Source: Xiphias gladius (Eukaryota > Chordata > Actinopteri > Istiophoriformes > Xiphiidae). Taken from it: a stretch of DNA of 64,000 bases. Below the pieces are notes generated by a model, which was not told where the DNA came from, searched no databases, and saw only the letters and a program-made list of their open reading frames with translations. Below, piece by piece: positions 36,501 through 47,544 of the stretch. Both the position numbers and the translations under genes were made by a program. The stretch's first letter is position 1; each line of letters starts with the position of its first letter. The stretch is from the NCBI RefSeq assembly GCF_016859285.1, contig NC_053415.1, positions 812,501 to 876,500 of the forward strand. The letters run 5' to 3'.

Positions 36501-39500
36501 ATCCGTCTGCTCATGGTAACTACTTCATACAACTTAAAAGATTAGATTGAACTGGGGTGATCTCTGCGAGGCAGTTAGGTCACAGCACTAGATACTGCAC
36601 TACAGATAAAAATTGAAAGCACTGAAAATAATACAGCAGATAAATAACTTATGCACTGTGAGTTTTGTAGGTTTTTTAGCAGATTTTCAGATTAGTAGTT
36701 ATTCACAATATCAGGTATAAAAATTGGGGGTTACTGCATACCTGATTAGGGTTACTATCTACATGACAATTTTTATGTCAAAGAATTCAGTGTTTGCGGC
36801 AGAAATGTCCCCCTTTTAGGCTTGGAAAGCCTCTCAGACAGGATGTAGACCATTGTGGGACACAAAAACTCTCCTGAATTGCATTTTTTAGCATTGATCT
36901 CAATGATGCAAAGTATCTAAGTACATTTACTCTAGTATTGTATTTAGGTATTTGAACTTTACTTGAGTAATGAAGAATTTCCTGCTACTTTATACTTCTA
37001 CCCCACTACAGGGGAAATATTCTACTATTTACTTAACTTCTTTTATCTGACAGCTATCGCTTTTAAACAGATTAAGATTTTATACACAAAACATATGATC
37101 AGGGGATAAAATATGATGCATTATTGTAGATTAATCTACCCAATTGTTTATCTAATAGTTACAATTATTTCAACCATTATCCACAATTAAAATGCTACTA
37201 ACACTGAAATTCATCAGTAATAATAATCTGAAATAATATATTAATAATTTAACACTGTAAAATGGAGCATGCTGCATAATGAGTAACTTTACTTTTACTT
37301 ATTATACTTAACTACATTTTGCTGATAATACATGTGTGCTTTTACTTAAAGCTCCACTGATTGGTGTTTAGACTCAATGAGCATTATCACCAACTCAGCA
37401 CTTCCCCTCAGCTATTTAGTGTTTTGTAGCTCATAGTTTGGGCTTTCCAACCCATAACATTTGGTTCACTCTCACCACTCTTATCAACCTTGTATCCAGA
37501 CACAGCAGGCAGCTGTTTTCAGTAAAAAAGCTGATAGCCTTACTGTCCACTACCTGTTCAGTACCAAACAGCAGAACAACACAGGTAGAGACTAACTTTT
37601 GATCATACTGTAGATTAGCATTTAGAAGCTAAAGAAAGGTAGCTGTCAGAGATGTTTATCATGAGTTCGTTGAGACCAAAAGCAGAGTAAATACTTGACT
37701 TTCATTCATCGGGTGTGAATGAATGACTGAGTGAATTAATTTATTTATTTATTTGATTATTTAATCATACAGATTAACAGAAGTTACAGTCATCAAAGAT
37801 GAAAGCAAAAAAAAGCCTGAAGACTTACTTCCACTGTGGTCCTCCATATTAAATCAACAGCATGACAAGAACAAAATAGGACAAATACATACATACCAGC
37901 AATTAAAAACAATACCTACAGTGATGAAGTAGCATAGCCTTCATGTTCTGAGCTCACTTCATTGAGTAAATCAGGTCATAATTTATTGAGAAACCATCTT
38001 CTCAAGGCTACTTTGAAGTGGCTCTGATGTAATCAGTGTTAGGCTTAAAGGAAGGCAGCCGCAGAATAAAAAATGTTTTTTTACCAATCAAAGTCTTTTA
38101 ACAGTAAGTAAGCAATAACTAATAAAGTTTTTAAAGTGATCGGACTCAACCTGTGAAAAGGAATGAAGTTTTCAAATTACCCTAACTAGTTTGTTTTGTG
38201 CCTTCTGGAGTTTTATTTTTCAGAGGCTGTGATATTCCTTCATACCAGGAGCAGCTAAAAATGTAATCCTTTGATTGACCTTAAAAAGATCTTTTAAAAC
38301 CATTGATTCACCTGATAGATTAATCTAATTCACATCCCAAGTACTTTACACAATTGGCAATTAATTCCAGTGCTGGTAGTTAATTTCCCCACCTTAACTT
38401 TAATCTATTGGGTCTGTTTAAGTGTTCTTTTAGATCTAAACACAATAGTTTCTGTCTTTCCAAGATGGAAGGATAACCTGTTATCAGATGAAAACTCAAA
38501 GCTGTTCACATTCTGAAGAGCTGTACTAATAGACTGTTTTATCTTTATGAGACACAAGTAAACCACAATAATCTGCATTAAAAATGAATTTAAACGCTTT
38601 TAGCATAATGCTGCAACATAAAAAAATGTGAAAAAAGTGAAGGGTTCTGAAATACTTTCTAAATGCACTGCATCAACATAATATGCCAAAGTTGAGTTTA
38701 CAGCTTGTTGTACTGCGGCCAAATATACAAAATAATTAACTAAGTAACTAATATAAGTTTTGGAAGCAGGATTTTCACATAGAATTGAGTAGTTAATTTA
38801 TGAAAAGTCAGAAAAACTGTTTGAAATGCCCATTACAAATTTCTGAGAGCAAAAGGTGGAGTCTTCAGATGTCTTATTTTTATTCCAACCAACAGTCCAA
38901 AACCAGAAGATACTCACTTTACATTAGAAAAGCAGAAAATCCTCACATCCTCACATTACTCAGAATTAGAAAAATTTCAATTTAGGCACTCCTTAGTAGT
39001 TGTAACAAAAAACAACCAATTTGGCAGGCAGCAATACGTACCGCAAAAGAAATCTGAATACCTCTTCCACCAATGGTTAGATTTAAAGAAAATATATATT
39101 TTTTTTAATCTGCAAAAAACCCACTACATTTACTACTTTACACTATTTTACTAGTCAACCTCTGGGAGAAACCTCCATTATGACTGATATAATATTACTT
39201 TAAAAGGAAATGCCCAATATTTTCAGAAACCAATTCACTGGGTTAGTTCAGATACGGGGCTCCAGGAAGACTAGCAACATATGTATTACTTCATCTTTCA
39301 TTTAATGGAAAGATAATAAAGTCACGTGAAAACTTTCAGAACTCCTATGTATGATTCAGTTGCAAGAATGAGAAATTTCAAAGAGGTTTGGTTATTTGAA
39401 ACAGTTTCCTCAAGCTGAATCTCTCAGGACTTTCCTTCACTCTGTTCAGGCTCGGAGGAACCGTGAGATCGCCATCCTGCAGAGGAAGATTGATGAGGTG

Positions 39501-41663
39501 CCAAGCCGGGCTGAGTTGACCCAGTACCAGAAGAGATTCATCGAACTCTATAGCCAAGGTGAGTACCTCCTCTGTATCTTGTCTAACCAGAGTTTGTGCT
39601 AGGAGAACACTTAATGTTCTATTCTCCGATCATAAATGAATGACAACAAAATGTTTCCAAAAAAATCAGCAACAAAGACAATGTCTACTAATTCTTTTTC
39701 TGCCTTTCAGTTTCTGCAACACACAAAGAGACCAAGCAGTTCTTCACTCTGTATAATACATTAGATGACAAGAAGGTTTATCTGGAAAAGGAGGTAAGTA
39801 ACTACAGTAGTTGTTTGCAACCTGGGAAATAATTGCCAAAATAATGTAAAGTTCTGGTAGGATTTGACTCAGAATTTAGATTTGTCTGTTATTTCAGCGA
39901 TTCTGTACAACTTGATTATTGATATTGTTGACAAATTTTTAAAAAATAAAGGTGAAAGTCACTAGCAGACAATTACACATTCTAAATACTAATGATAAGA
40001 AAATGTGTTTCATTTCTGTAGGTGAATCTGCTGAATTCCATTCACGACAACTTCCAACAGTAAGCATAAATATGCTCACCTGTTGTATATTTGTAATATG
40101 AAACACTGAGGTATATGGTGTGATAGTATAGTACAGACTACAGGTTTGATTTCCCATCATTTGCATGGTCTGTCAGTGTGTTTTTTAGTTATGTTCAGTG
40201 AAAAAGTCCTAATTTATTGTACTGTTGTCCAGGGCCATGTCATCTTTAGCAGCTAAGGAGCAGTTCCTCAGACAGATGGAGCAAATAGTAGAGGGAATCA
40301 AACAGAACCGCATCAAGGTATAACTCACTCTCTTAAAGAATAAGTCTACTTTGTTACAACTTGGGTCTTATTTTCATATGTTTGACCATTTTTTCTATGG
40401 TTTTATGTTAAAGCTGTACTCACCAAGTTACTTGCTGTGATCTGGGAACATGGCAACATTGCTGAACAGAAGTCTAATTTTGGAAGCAGTACAAGACAGC
40501 AGACAATTAGACAGGTGTTGCAGCTTAATAAGCAGAACTATCCAGAGGCTGAGTCCCAACAGTCTTTCCACCATTACAACACAAGCTGCCACGACATTTG
40601 TGTGACGCCTGCTTTCTGCCTGTATACTTTTCCAGATGGAGAAGAAGAAGCAGGAGAACAAAATGAGGAGAGATCAGCTGAACGACGAATACCTGGAGCT
40701 GCTCGATAAGCAAAGGCTCTACTTCAAAACTGTCAAGGACTTTAAAGAGGTGAAAAAATGAAGGATCAGTATGTAATTCATTAGTTATGGATGGAGTTGC
40801 TTAACAGCTGAAAGGTGTTGCTGACTACAATAAGAAGCAGTTTAAAGTCAGAATGTTTTACAATGGCAAGAACACACCATTATAATAAAAGAAGAATACA
40901 ACCCTTGAGTAAACATATTTTAGGGGTATTTTATATATTGATTAACTGATTGTTACTACGTCCCTTCATTGTTACAAATGGGATGGATAGAATATTAAAA
41001 ACACCTCTCATTATTATACAATAACAAAAGCTACAGCCTCCAAAATTGCTAAGTTAAATCAACACCTCTGTAAACAAAACTGAACATTATAACTTTCATG
41101 AAGGTAGGATTTATTGCTGGGCTGCTGTATTACACTGCATTGGTTTTAACTAAGTTAACCTAGTAAACTGGACATTAAGTGGTATCAGCATAAAAGGTCA
41201 CCATAACTATGTGATGAATGTGACAGCCAGACTCATACTACAGAAATGGCTGACCAAAAATTACCAAAAAGTTCACTGAGAAAATGCAAATAAGTTTTAA
41301 AAGGTTGAAAAAAAACATTAAAAAATAATTGAATGTATTTTTAAAAATACATACATTTAAGATGAAGTTACTTTTGCTTTTGTCCTGATTATAGTTTAAA
41401 GACAGACCAATACTATTTAGTTACAAAACTCTGATTACCACATATTGTCTGATTTTCGTATTTTAACAGAAACTTGTAACATGAACAAACAATGGTATCC
41501 ATTAAAGGTATACCATGCAGGATTTTCCTAAAAAACACAATTTATAGACTAATATATGTACTAATATATAATGTTTTATCACTATGATTCACTACCTTGT
41601 TCTCCTTTGTTCTTGCTAACGCAGCTCCCTCTCTACATTCAATCTTTAGCTCGCTCAACTACT

Positions 41664-41726
<63 letters not shown>

Positions 41727-42351
41727 GCGCAGGAAAGGAAGGGCCCTCTTTGAATGGTGTGTTCAATCCTGCATAGAATACCTTTAAGAACTGTGACCAA
41801 CATTATGGATTGAGTGGGACATTTTATGGTGTACAAATAGTTTTCAGTGCTCTCTGGAGGACAAACAATGAAATGGAGACACAAACATATCTTTGTCTTT
41901 TCTGTCCTGCAACCTCTTGTCACTAATCAGCTGCCATATACGCCAATACTGATATGTATGTGATGAGCTAAAATCACTCGATAACAGACATGCCTATGTA
42001 TCGGTTGGCTCTATTGCAGTATCTTCGAAAAAAGAGTGTTGTATATAATGACATAAAAAATTAAGAAAACTTTTACAGTGTGATAACAAATAAACTCCAC
42101 TGATGAAAAATATCTATATTGGTCAAGTGACCGTATAATTTATTGGTTAGCTGATACCAGCAAAAATGTATCAAAGTTGGATTATTTTAAAAGTAAATCA
42201 GCATTTCATTTATGTTAATTTGTTGACCTCAGTGTATGTCTGATGATGATACAACAGTAGTGATGAATGTTTTTTTTTTGTTTTTTTTCCCCAGGAGTGT
42301 CGGAAGAATGAAATGCTGCTGTCCAAGCTGAGAGCTAAAGGAGCCTCTTAG
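16621..42351 (+). CDS. ccdc93: CCDC93, CCC-complex subunit (complete, 23 coding exons)
   Basis: CCDC93 pairs with CCDC22 and binds the COMMD ring (CCC/Commander complex), which works with Retriever and WASH to recycle endosomal cargo (family knowledge). Exons: 16621-16707, 17531-17644, 17856-17950, 19083-19194, 19663-19761, 20921-20977, 23067-23167, 24661-24697, 24938-25036, 26021-26071, 29445-29531, 31020-31136, 32056-32118, 32359-32432, 35957-36038, 36161-36235, 36444-36515, 39450-39558, 39711-39793, 40022-40059, 40233-40317, 40636-40749, 42295-42351. All joins keep frame and give 635 residues (human about 631). Recognisable parts are [14 protein letters not shown] in the N-terminal calponin-homology-like domain, [20 protein letters not shown], then a long coiled coil with [16 protein letters not shown] sequence (here [13 protein letters not shown]) and [20 protein letters not shown]. 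The start ATG has A at -3 and G at +4. Exon 12 has a tandem TAGCAG acceptor and a weak GTCAGC donor. Confidence 0.96.
16984..17051. repeat. 17-base perfect inverted repeat in ccdc93 intron 1
   Basis: TCCGACCCATGAGTACT at 16984-17000 is the exact reverse complement of 17035-17051, with a 34-base spacer. It could fold into a stable hairpin or be a small mobile-element relic. The flanks show no clear target duplication. Confidence 0.8.
21004..22860 (+). mobile_element. Tc1-like transposon, copy A (ccdc93 intron 6)
   Basis: Ends read AAGTGGCTTCAGAAAGTATT and, inverted at the right, CAGTGGCTTCAGAAAGTACT, flanked by TA. Inside, in plus orientation, are broken transposase pieces ([38 protein letters not shown]) and the nucleotide relic of [14 protein letters not shown], the Tc1 region with the catalytic glutamate. 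Stops and frameshifts make it inactive. A LINE tail is inserted near its left end. Confidence 0.9.
21085..21328 (+). mobile_element. 5'-truncated LINE tail nested in Tc1 copy A
   Basis: A block absent from the sister Tc1 copies separates their continuous left arm. It contains a GC-rich coding-like end (60 codons from 21,100), then GGATAAGTGGCAGAAAATGG and a (GGAT)n tail typical of fish non-LTR elements. GGATAT flanks both sides, a probable target duplication. Confidence 0.7.
23850..23965. repeat. Possible fragment of the dispersed MITE-like repeat
   Basis: TTCCAGCTTCCTAATTGTAAGAATAT matches the inner part of the copies at 31,440 and 33,432. No ends are visible. Confidence 0.35.
24226..24250. 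repeat. (CCAT)n short repeat
   Basis: Five CCAT-type units with slight interruption, in ccdc93 intron 7. It could be the reverse-complement tail of a LINE, but no coding remnant is attached. Confidence 0.75.
24445..24472. repeat. (ATTT)n microsatellite
   Basis: Seven ATTT units in ccdc93 intron 7. Confidence 0.9.
25463..25516. repeat. Interrupted (GT)n/(GCGT)n microsatellite
   Basis: GT repeats with regular GC interruptions, in ccdc93 intron 9. Confidence 0.85.
25641..25698. repeat. Telomere-like GGTTAG minisatellite
   Basis: Successive GGTTAA, GGTTAGTGTTA, GGTTAAGG and two to three exact GGTTAG units, in ccdc93 intron 9. Confidence 0.75.
25793..25890. repeat. Long (GT)n microsatellite
   Basis: About 46 uninterrupted GT units, then TTGTGT. 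The open frames across it are repeat artefacts. Confidence 0.95.
26325..28125 (-). mobile_element. LINE remnant, minus orientation (ccdc93 intron 10)
   Basis: Broken minus-strand frames match reverse-transcriptase-type LINE ORF2 in the right order: [23 protein letters not shown] (28,080 region), [19 protein letters not shown] (27,850), and [18 protein letters not shown]...[15 protein letters not shown] (26,980). The 3' end near 26,325-26,400 carries the tail words GGACCCCAGGAAGATTAGC and GGGAATCCAAATAAATAAA on that strand. It lacks the endonuclease (5' truncated) and has many stops. Confidence 0.75.
28130..28335 (+). mobile_element. 3' tail of a second LINE, plus orientation
   Basis: The words GTTAAAAGGGAG, TTCCTTGCCACT, GTGCTTGCTCATGGGGG and GGCGCTATATAAATAAAATTGA, ending in ATTGAA-type units, are the familiar 3' end of a fish LINE. 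It abuts the truncated end of the previous, oppositely oriented element. Confidence 0.75.
30366..30745 (+). mobile_element. SINE-like repeat with an internal (GT)n expansion
   Basis: Starts GGCGACTGTGGCTCAGGAGG (a degenerate polymerase III A-box-like start), continues with TCCTCCAGTCCACATGTC, GGGCAAGATACTGA and CCAAATTGCCCCCGATG, and ends AGTGTAAAGCGCTTTGAGTGG...AAGCGCTCTCAACTAACGG. I recognise this as a common teleost short interspersed repeat in which the GTGTGTGAATG stretch has expanded into a microsatellite. Confidence 0.75.
30496..30612. repeat. (GT)n microsatellite inside the SINE-like repeat
   Basis: About 58 GT units with two TT interruptions. It sits where related repeats normally carry a few GTGTGT units. 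Confidence 0.95.
31440..31780. repeat. Dispersed MITE-like repeat copy (ccdc93 intron 12)
   Basis: Contains AATTTATTGATTGAAAA, TAGTTCCAGCTTCTTGAGTG and ends near GCAGCCCTA, in the same order as 33,432-33,799. Confidence 0.6.
33432..33799. repeat. Dispersed MITE-like repeat, best copy (ccdc93 intron 14)
   Basis: AGTTGATTCATCGTTTAGTCGATC at the left and GATTAATTAATGATAAAAATAATC...TTGCAGCCCC at the right are imperfect inverted arms. The middle has GGCCAGACAAAACAAAGCA and TTTATACACC. No coding capacity. Confidence 0.7.
33952..35400 (+). mobile_element. Tc1-like transposon, copy B (ccdc93 intron 14)
   Basis: CAGTGGCTTCAGAAAG at the left and its inverted form with one change (CTTTCTGAAGCCAATG) at the right, TA after the right end. 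The interior aligns along its length with copy A minus the nested LINE. The transposase, plus orientation, is degenerate: GTGAAGCATGG and CATCTGTGGAGAGACCTGA relics of the DDE domain remain, but no frame exceeds about 100 codons. It sits beside the MITE-like repeat ending at 33,799. Confidence 0.9.
36900..37345. repeat. Fish interspersed repeat rich in ACTTTTACT words
   Basis: Contains CTGCTACTTTATACTTCTACCCCACTACA, TCTGACAGCT, ACATATGATCAGGGGATAAAATATGATGCATT and GCTGCATAATGAGTAACTTTACTTTTACT, words I know from a non-coding teleost repeat. Its expected end (CTTCCACCA) appears at 39,060, so later insertions may separate the halves. Confidence 0.5.
37350..37720. repeat. Dispersed repeat, family shared with 52,590-52,960
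   Basis: Shares ordered words with the right-hand copy: ACTACCTG.TCAG.ACCA, AGAAGCTAAAGA, GAGACCAAAAGCAGAGTAAATA. Noncoding, family unknown to me by name. Confidence 0.45.
38605..38672. mobile_element. Orphan right end of a Tc1-like element
   Basis: AATGCTGCAACATAAAAAAATGTG...GGGTTCTGAAATACTTTCTAAATGCACTG closely matches the right end of copy C at 45,170-45,229. No matching left end or transposase is nearby, so only this end remains in ccdc93 intron 17. Confidence 0.8.
41506..41783. mobile_element. TTAA-flanked MITE (ccdc93 intron 22)
   Basis: AGGTATACCATGCAGGATT at the left and the inverted AGGTATTCTATGCAGGATT at the right agree at 17 of 19 positions. Both ends are flanked by TTAA, the target site of piggyBac-type transposons. 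The 278-base unit has no coding capacity and contains a (CT)n microsatellite. Confidence 0.8.
41666..41723. repeat. (CT)n microsatellite inside the MITE
   Basis: About 28 uninterrupted CT units. Open frames across it are repeat artefacts. Confidence 0.95.
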
Positions 42352-42369
42352 CCCTGATACTAATGTTAG

Positions 42370-42401
<32 letters not shown>

Positions 42402-43335
42402 TATAGACATAATATGCCATCTATGAGAACTTAATTGACTGCAGATTTACTGTATATGTATGGATCTTTTTTCAACATTCCACACTCTGTTTCATCATCC
42501 TTCTTTATGGCTGATACAGTTGTAAACCAGCACTTAAGACTTGCATCTATAACCCTGTGAATATTGGAGTCCTGGACATTTTATTTACAATTACTTTATA
42601 TTTACATTGTACCATTCTTGTCTGCCAAATCCAGTTGACTGAAAAAACAAAACTGCATTTAATTGATCATGTCAAAAGAAGCTGTAGTGTTTCACATATT
42701 TTGGCATGACCTTCAGCTGGGGTGGGATTACAGTTTCTGAAACAACCACAATGATCACAAATTACCAACCCAGTTCTTTAAATCTAGTCAGCCAGTTCCC
42801 CTCAAAAAAAAGTGTTGAATTTCAAAATGAACAATATGTAGGAGCCTTGTGACAATCTTCTAAATCATGGCATTTGTTTAATAATATCTGACAACATTTC
42901 ACTGTGGGACTGTACAAACAATGTCAAATTCAATCATAACTAACATTTACTTTACACCTTTAAAGCTGTAGTACGCAGCTACTGTAGCTGCAAGAAATAC
43001 ACCCATGTCCTTTATGTTGATCATAAAATGGGCTGCAACAGAGAAGAAAGTCCCATACTTACTAAAAGTGCCTTAAAATATGGTGCGTTTACTAATGTTA
43101 CATAATAGGATTTTTATGAACTAAAGTCCTTAAATTTCATCGTAACATGCTGATGTGTGAAGTTTCCTGGTGCAACTTTAAATGTCGCTCTTTGTATGTA
43201 GAGTTATTTTCCAATGACGTTGGTCTTATGCACCTCTGAAGTTTGAACTCACCTCATGTCTGACATTTGCCTCTGTCACCATCCAATGACCATGTATGTG
43301 CAGTACTTAATGAATAAAATAATCTATTGACACTT
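42352..43335 (+). other. ccdc93: ccdc93 3' untranslated region
   Basis: Runs from the stop codon to just past an AATAAA hexamer at 43,313. It begins with a T-rich tract (about 20 T at 42,380). No coding features. The end is inferred from the hexamer position. Confidence 0.55.
43313..43318 (+). terminator. Polyadenylation signal of ccdc93
   Basis: AATAAA about 960 bases after the ccdc93 stop and 420 bases before the next transposon. Confidence 0.55.
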
Positions 43336-43737
43336 TAAATTCCTTTGGTGTTACTGATCTCAGATAGAATGTATACTGTCAGACATTGTGTGCTGATTGA
43401 AGAGATTGTTCTATCAGAAGTACCCAGAGTGTTGTCAAAAGTCACAGGATGAATCTGTGAAGGAAACATCCTGTGTATCATTAAATCACTTCAAATCTCC
43501 TGGTGCAGATGCAAAAGCTGGCAAAATAGACCTCTGTTTCAACACAGTAACCACAGTTCTCATCAGTTCTTAAAAGTCCTGGAAAGAGTCTTCCACACAG
43601 AAAAAAGACATGTTGAATCAGATGGCAGGCAGTGGTTAATTTAGAAGACTGAACAACAGTTTTTTTAAAAATGTTTTTTGAACTTCACTCAAGGGTTACA
43701 GTGGTAGCAATCTCCACAGATATGCATTGCTCTCCTA

Positions 43738-45229
43738 CAGTGCATTCAGAAAGTATTCAGACCCTTTACTTTTCTCACATTTTCCTTTGTTGCGGTCTTA
43801 TGCTAAAATCGCTTGAATTTAGTTTTTCCCTCATCACTCTACACTCAATACCCCATAATGACAAAGCAAAAAAGGAATTTTTGATTCTTTTGCAGAAAAA
43901 TTTAAATATCACATTGACATAGATATTCAGACCCTTTACTCTGTGCTTAGTTCAAGCACCTTTGGCAGCGTACAGCCTCAAGTCTTCTTGGGTATGACTT
44001 GACAAGCTTTGCACACCCGGAAGTTGGGGATTTTCTGCCATTCTTTTCGGCAGATCCTCACAAGCTCTGTCAGGTTGGATGGGGACCGTTGATGGACAGC
44101 CATTTTCAGGTCTCTCCAGAGGTTTTTGATCGGGTTCAAGTCAGGACTCTGGCTGGGCCGTTCAAGGACATTCACATAATTGTCCCTAGTCACTCCTGTG
44201 TTGTCTTGGCTGTGAACTTAGGGTCATTGTCCTGTTGCAAGGTGAAGCTTCGGTCCAGTCTGAGGTCCTGAGCACTTTGGACCAGGTTTTTTCATTAAGG
44301 ATATCTCTGTACTTTTCTCCAGTCAGCTCTCCCTCAATCCTGACCGGCCTCCTTGTCCCTTGAATTGAAGCCCAACATTTCAGTCTTGGTTTCATTAGAC
44401 CAGAGTGTCTTGTTTCTCACAGCCTGAGACCCTTTTAGGTTTTATTTTCGCAAACTCCAAGCAAAGGTCTGAATGTGTCTTTCACTGAGGAGAGGCTTGC
44501 GTCTGGCCACTCTGCCATAAAGCCCAGATTGGTGGAGTATTGCAGTGATGGTTGTCCTTCTTGATGTTCCTCTGGAGCTCAGCCAGAATGACCATCAGTT
44601 TCTTGGTCACTTCTCTTACCAAGGCCCCTCTCCCCTGTTTGCTCAGTTTGGCCAGGCAGCTAAGTCTAAAAAGAGTCTGGGTGTTCCAGACATCTTCCAT
44701 TAAAGAATTATGGAGGACACTGTGCTCTTGGGAACCTTCAATGCGGCAGAAATTTTTTTTTGTAGCCTTCCCCTGATCTGTGCCTCAACACAATCCACAG
44801 TCTCTGAGCTCTGCAGGCTGTTCCTTCGACCTCACGGCTTGGTTTTTGCTCTGATATGCATTATCAGCTGTGAGACCTTATATAAACAGGTATCTGCCTT
44901 TCCAAATCATGCCCAATTGAATTTACCACAGGTGAACTCCTATGAACTCATCTCAGAGATGTTAAAGAGAAATGGGAGGCACCTGAGTTAAATTTCAAGC
45001 GTCATAGCAAAGGGTCTGAATACTTGTGTCAATGTGATATTTCTGTTTTTCCTTTACAATAAATTTGCACAAAAAAAAAATTTCTAAAATTCTGTTTTCG
45101 TTTTGTCCCTACAGGGTATTGAGTGTAGATTGATAAGGGAAAAAAATGTATTTAAGCAATTTTACTACAAGGCTGCAATATAAAAAATGTGAAAAACTGA
45201 AGGGGTCTGAATACTTTCTGAATGCACTG
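43738..45229 (-). mobile_element. Tc1-like transposon, copy C
   Basis: A full-length 1,492-base copy with TA on both sides and inverted ends CAGTGCATTCAGAAAGTATTC. The transposase is on the minus strand in pieces with frameshifts: LVREVTKKLMVILAELQRN (44,600 region, N-terminal helix-turn-helix part), KPRLKCWASIQGTRRPVRIEG, and [20 protein letters not shown] (44,150), whose NPIKNLW carries a substitution at the usual NPIENLW catalytic glutamate. Inactive. The terminal repeat differs from copies A, B and D (TGCATTC versus TGGCTTC). Confidence 0.93.
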
Positions 45230-45553
45230 TATAACATTGTCAGACTGTTGATGGACAGATTTTAAAAAAGGTCACACTTGATACTGCAGAACCAGAGATA
45301 TTGTCTTTTTGATTCTACACATTCTTCTTGCTTGTCAAAACCTGGCACCTACATTACCCACAATGCAACACAACTGCCGACAGTTGGGTTGGAGATTCTG
45401 GTGTGTTCTGCTAGTAGCAGTAGCCTCTGGCCTCAAGCAAAGATTAGGGGTGGACTACAGAGATCTGGTAAACTCTACACCTCCAGATTTTTTTTTCCAT
45501 TTTCAAACTTGCAGTCTTATGTCACCCATTAAGGACACTGCTTTTTTAACATA

Positions 45554-47118
45554 CAGTGGCTTCAGAAAATATTAGGCCCCCTTCACTTTCTAAATGCTTT
45601 ATTGTGTTGTAGATTAAATTTTAAATGGATACAATTGCCATTTTTGTACATCATTCTACACTCAATAATCCATAATGTCAAACTGAAAACATGTTTTTAG
45701 AAATGTTTACAAATTTATTAAAAATCTAAGACTGAAATATCTTATTTAAAAAAGTATCAGAGGCTTAATTCAGTACTTTGTAGAACCCCTTTGGCAGCAG
45801 TTAACAGCTTCAAGTCCTCTTGAGTAAGTCTCTACAAGCTTTGCACACTTTGATTTGAGCAGTTGATCCCATTCCTCCTGGAAGATCATCTCAAGCTCCA
45901 TCAGATTTGATGGGAAGCATCTATGAACTGCCATCTTGAGGTCTCTCCACAGATGTTTCATGGGATTTAAGTCTGGGCTTTGGCTGGGCCTGAAGCCACT
46001 CCAGTGTTGTTTTGGCTGAATGCTTAGGGTCATTGTTGTGCTGAAGGGTGAACCGTCACCCAAATCTTAGGTCGCATGCAGTCTGGAGCAGGTTTTCTTC
46101 TTGGACTTCTGTATATTCGGCTGCACTCATTCATCCCTTAATTCTGACCATGGAGACTGGTCAGAATTGTGATGGTGCTTCTCTTCAGCTGAGAAGCACC
46201 CCCACAGTATGATGCTGTTGCCACCATGCTTCCTTATATGGATGGTATTAGCCAGGTGATGAGCAGAGCCTGTTGGCCAGACATAATGCTTTGAGATCGG
46301 CCCCCATTTTTGTCTCATCAGAACAGAGAATCTTTTCCCTCATGCTGTTAGAGTTCTTTAAATGCCATTTGGGAAACTCCCGAGTGGGCTGTCATGTGCC
46401 TTTTACTCAGTGGCTTTGTCTACCCACTCTATCATAAAGGCCTGATTGATGGCGTGCTGCTGAGATGGTCGTCCTTCCAGGAAGTTCTCCCATCTCTGCA
46501 GGGGACTTCTAAAGCCCTGTTAGAGTGACCATTAGATTCTTAGTCACCTCACTGACCAAGACCCTTCTTACCCAGTAACATAGTTTGGCTGGATGGCCAA
46601 CTCTAGAAAGAGTCCTGTACTTCATGGCTTTGTATATGTGCTGTGATGCAGTGCAATTTTTGGGACTTTCTATACACAGGTGTGTGCCTTTCTAAACGAT
46701 GTCCAATCAATTCAATTTTCCACAGCTGGACCCCAATAAAGTTCTAGACACATCTCAAGGATAATTAAAGTAAATAAGATGGAGCTGACCACAATTTGGA
46801 GTGCCTCAGCAAGAGATATGAAAACTTTTGTAAACTAGACTGGCACTCAGTAGAGCACATACCTCCACCAAGGTGAAAAACAATGTTAAGGAAACTAATA
46901 AAAAAAAATTCTTGGATCTGCCCATTTAACTGGATCCACTCCAAAATGTAATAGGTTCTTTCCTGGCCCATGCCGCATCCCTCCATTAAGTTTGGTGCAA
47001 ATCAGATCTCTACTTTTCGCATAATCTTGCTGACACATGAAAACACAACCTCATTGACAGAGATAATGATTTAAGTTTTTGATTTTTAACAAATTTGCAA
47101 ACATTTATAAATTTGTTA
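45554..47118 (-). mobile_element. Tc1-like transposon, copy D, right end decayed
   Basis: TA then CAGTGGCTTCAGAAAATATT at the left. Minus-strand transposase relics include [38 protein letters not shown] and MRQKWGPISKHYVWPTGSAHH. On the right, arm sequence (GATTTTTAACAAATTTGCAA at 47,080) resumes after a nested insertion, but the terminal inverted repeat is missing. No intact frame. Confidence 0.85.
46838..47061 (+). mobile_element. Noncoding repeat nested in Tc1 copy D
   Basis: Interrupts sequence that is continuous in copies A and B. It contains GGCACTCAGTAGAGCACATACC, TCCACCAAGG, GGTTCTTTCCTGGCCCATGC, CATCCCTCCATTAAGTTTGG and ends AAAACACAACCTCATTGA. This is a common fish interspersed repeat. 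Confidence 0.7.
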
Positions 47119-47544
47119 AATTTGTCTCCAATAAAATGCTCTCTTGCTCAATGCACTACATTCAGGTTTTGCTGCTACAGCCTCACCTGGGATGGTAGTA
47201 TCTTAGTAGTATCTTATGCTGGCTAATAGAAATCACTGTGTAAGTGATACTACTCAGTCATTTTGCTAATTTGATGACTCTTAATTCTTTTCTTTTACCC
47301 TGTTGCCCTGTAGGATTATCAAGTCAGAATCCTTATCCATGTTGGTTTGAAAGTTGAGATTAAAATGAAAAGCTCCAGAACAGCTACTAAATACACCTTG
47401 AAGCAAGATTCAGAAATCGACCACTGTTTTCTACTGTCAATCTCAAAATCTATTTTGTTTTTTGAACAGCATTAGCCTTCTTCATTTTGTTTATCGTATC
47501 ATCAGGGTTACCCTGTTTACTCTGATGCAGACTATGTATTTACA

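Noticed and set aside
38030..38590. Another LINE remnant in ccdc93 intron 17
   Set aside because: Composition resembles the 26-27 kb LINE, but I could not recover any ordered protein motif.
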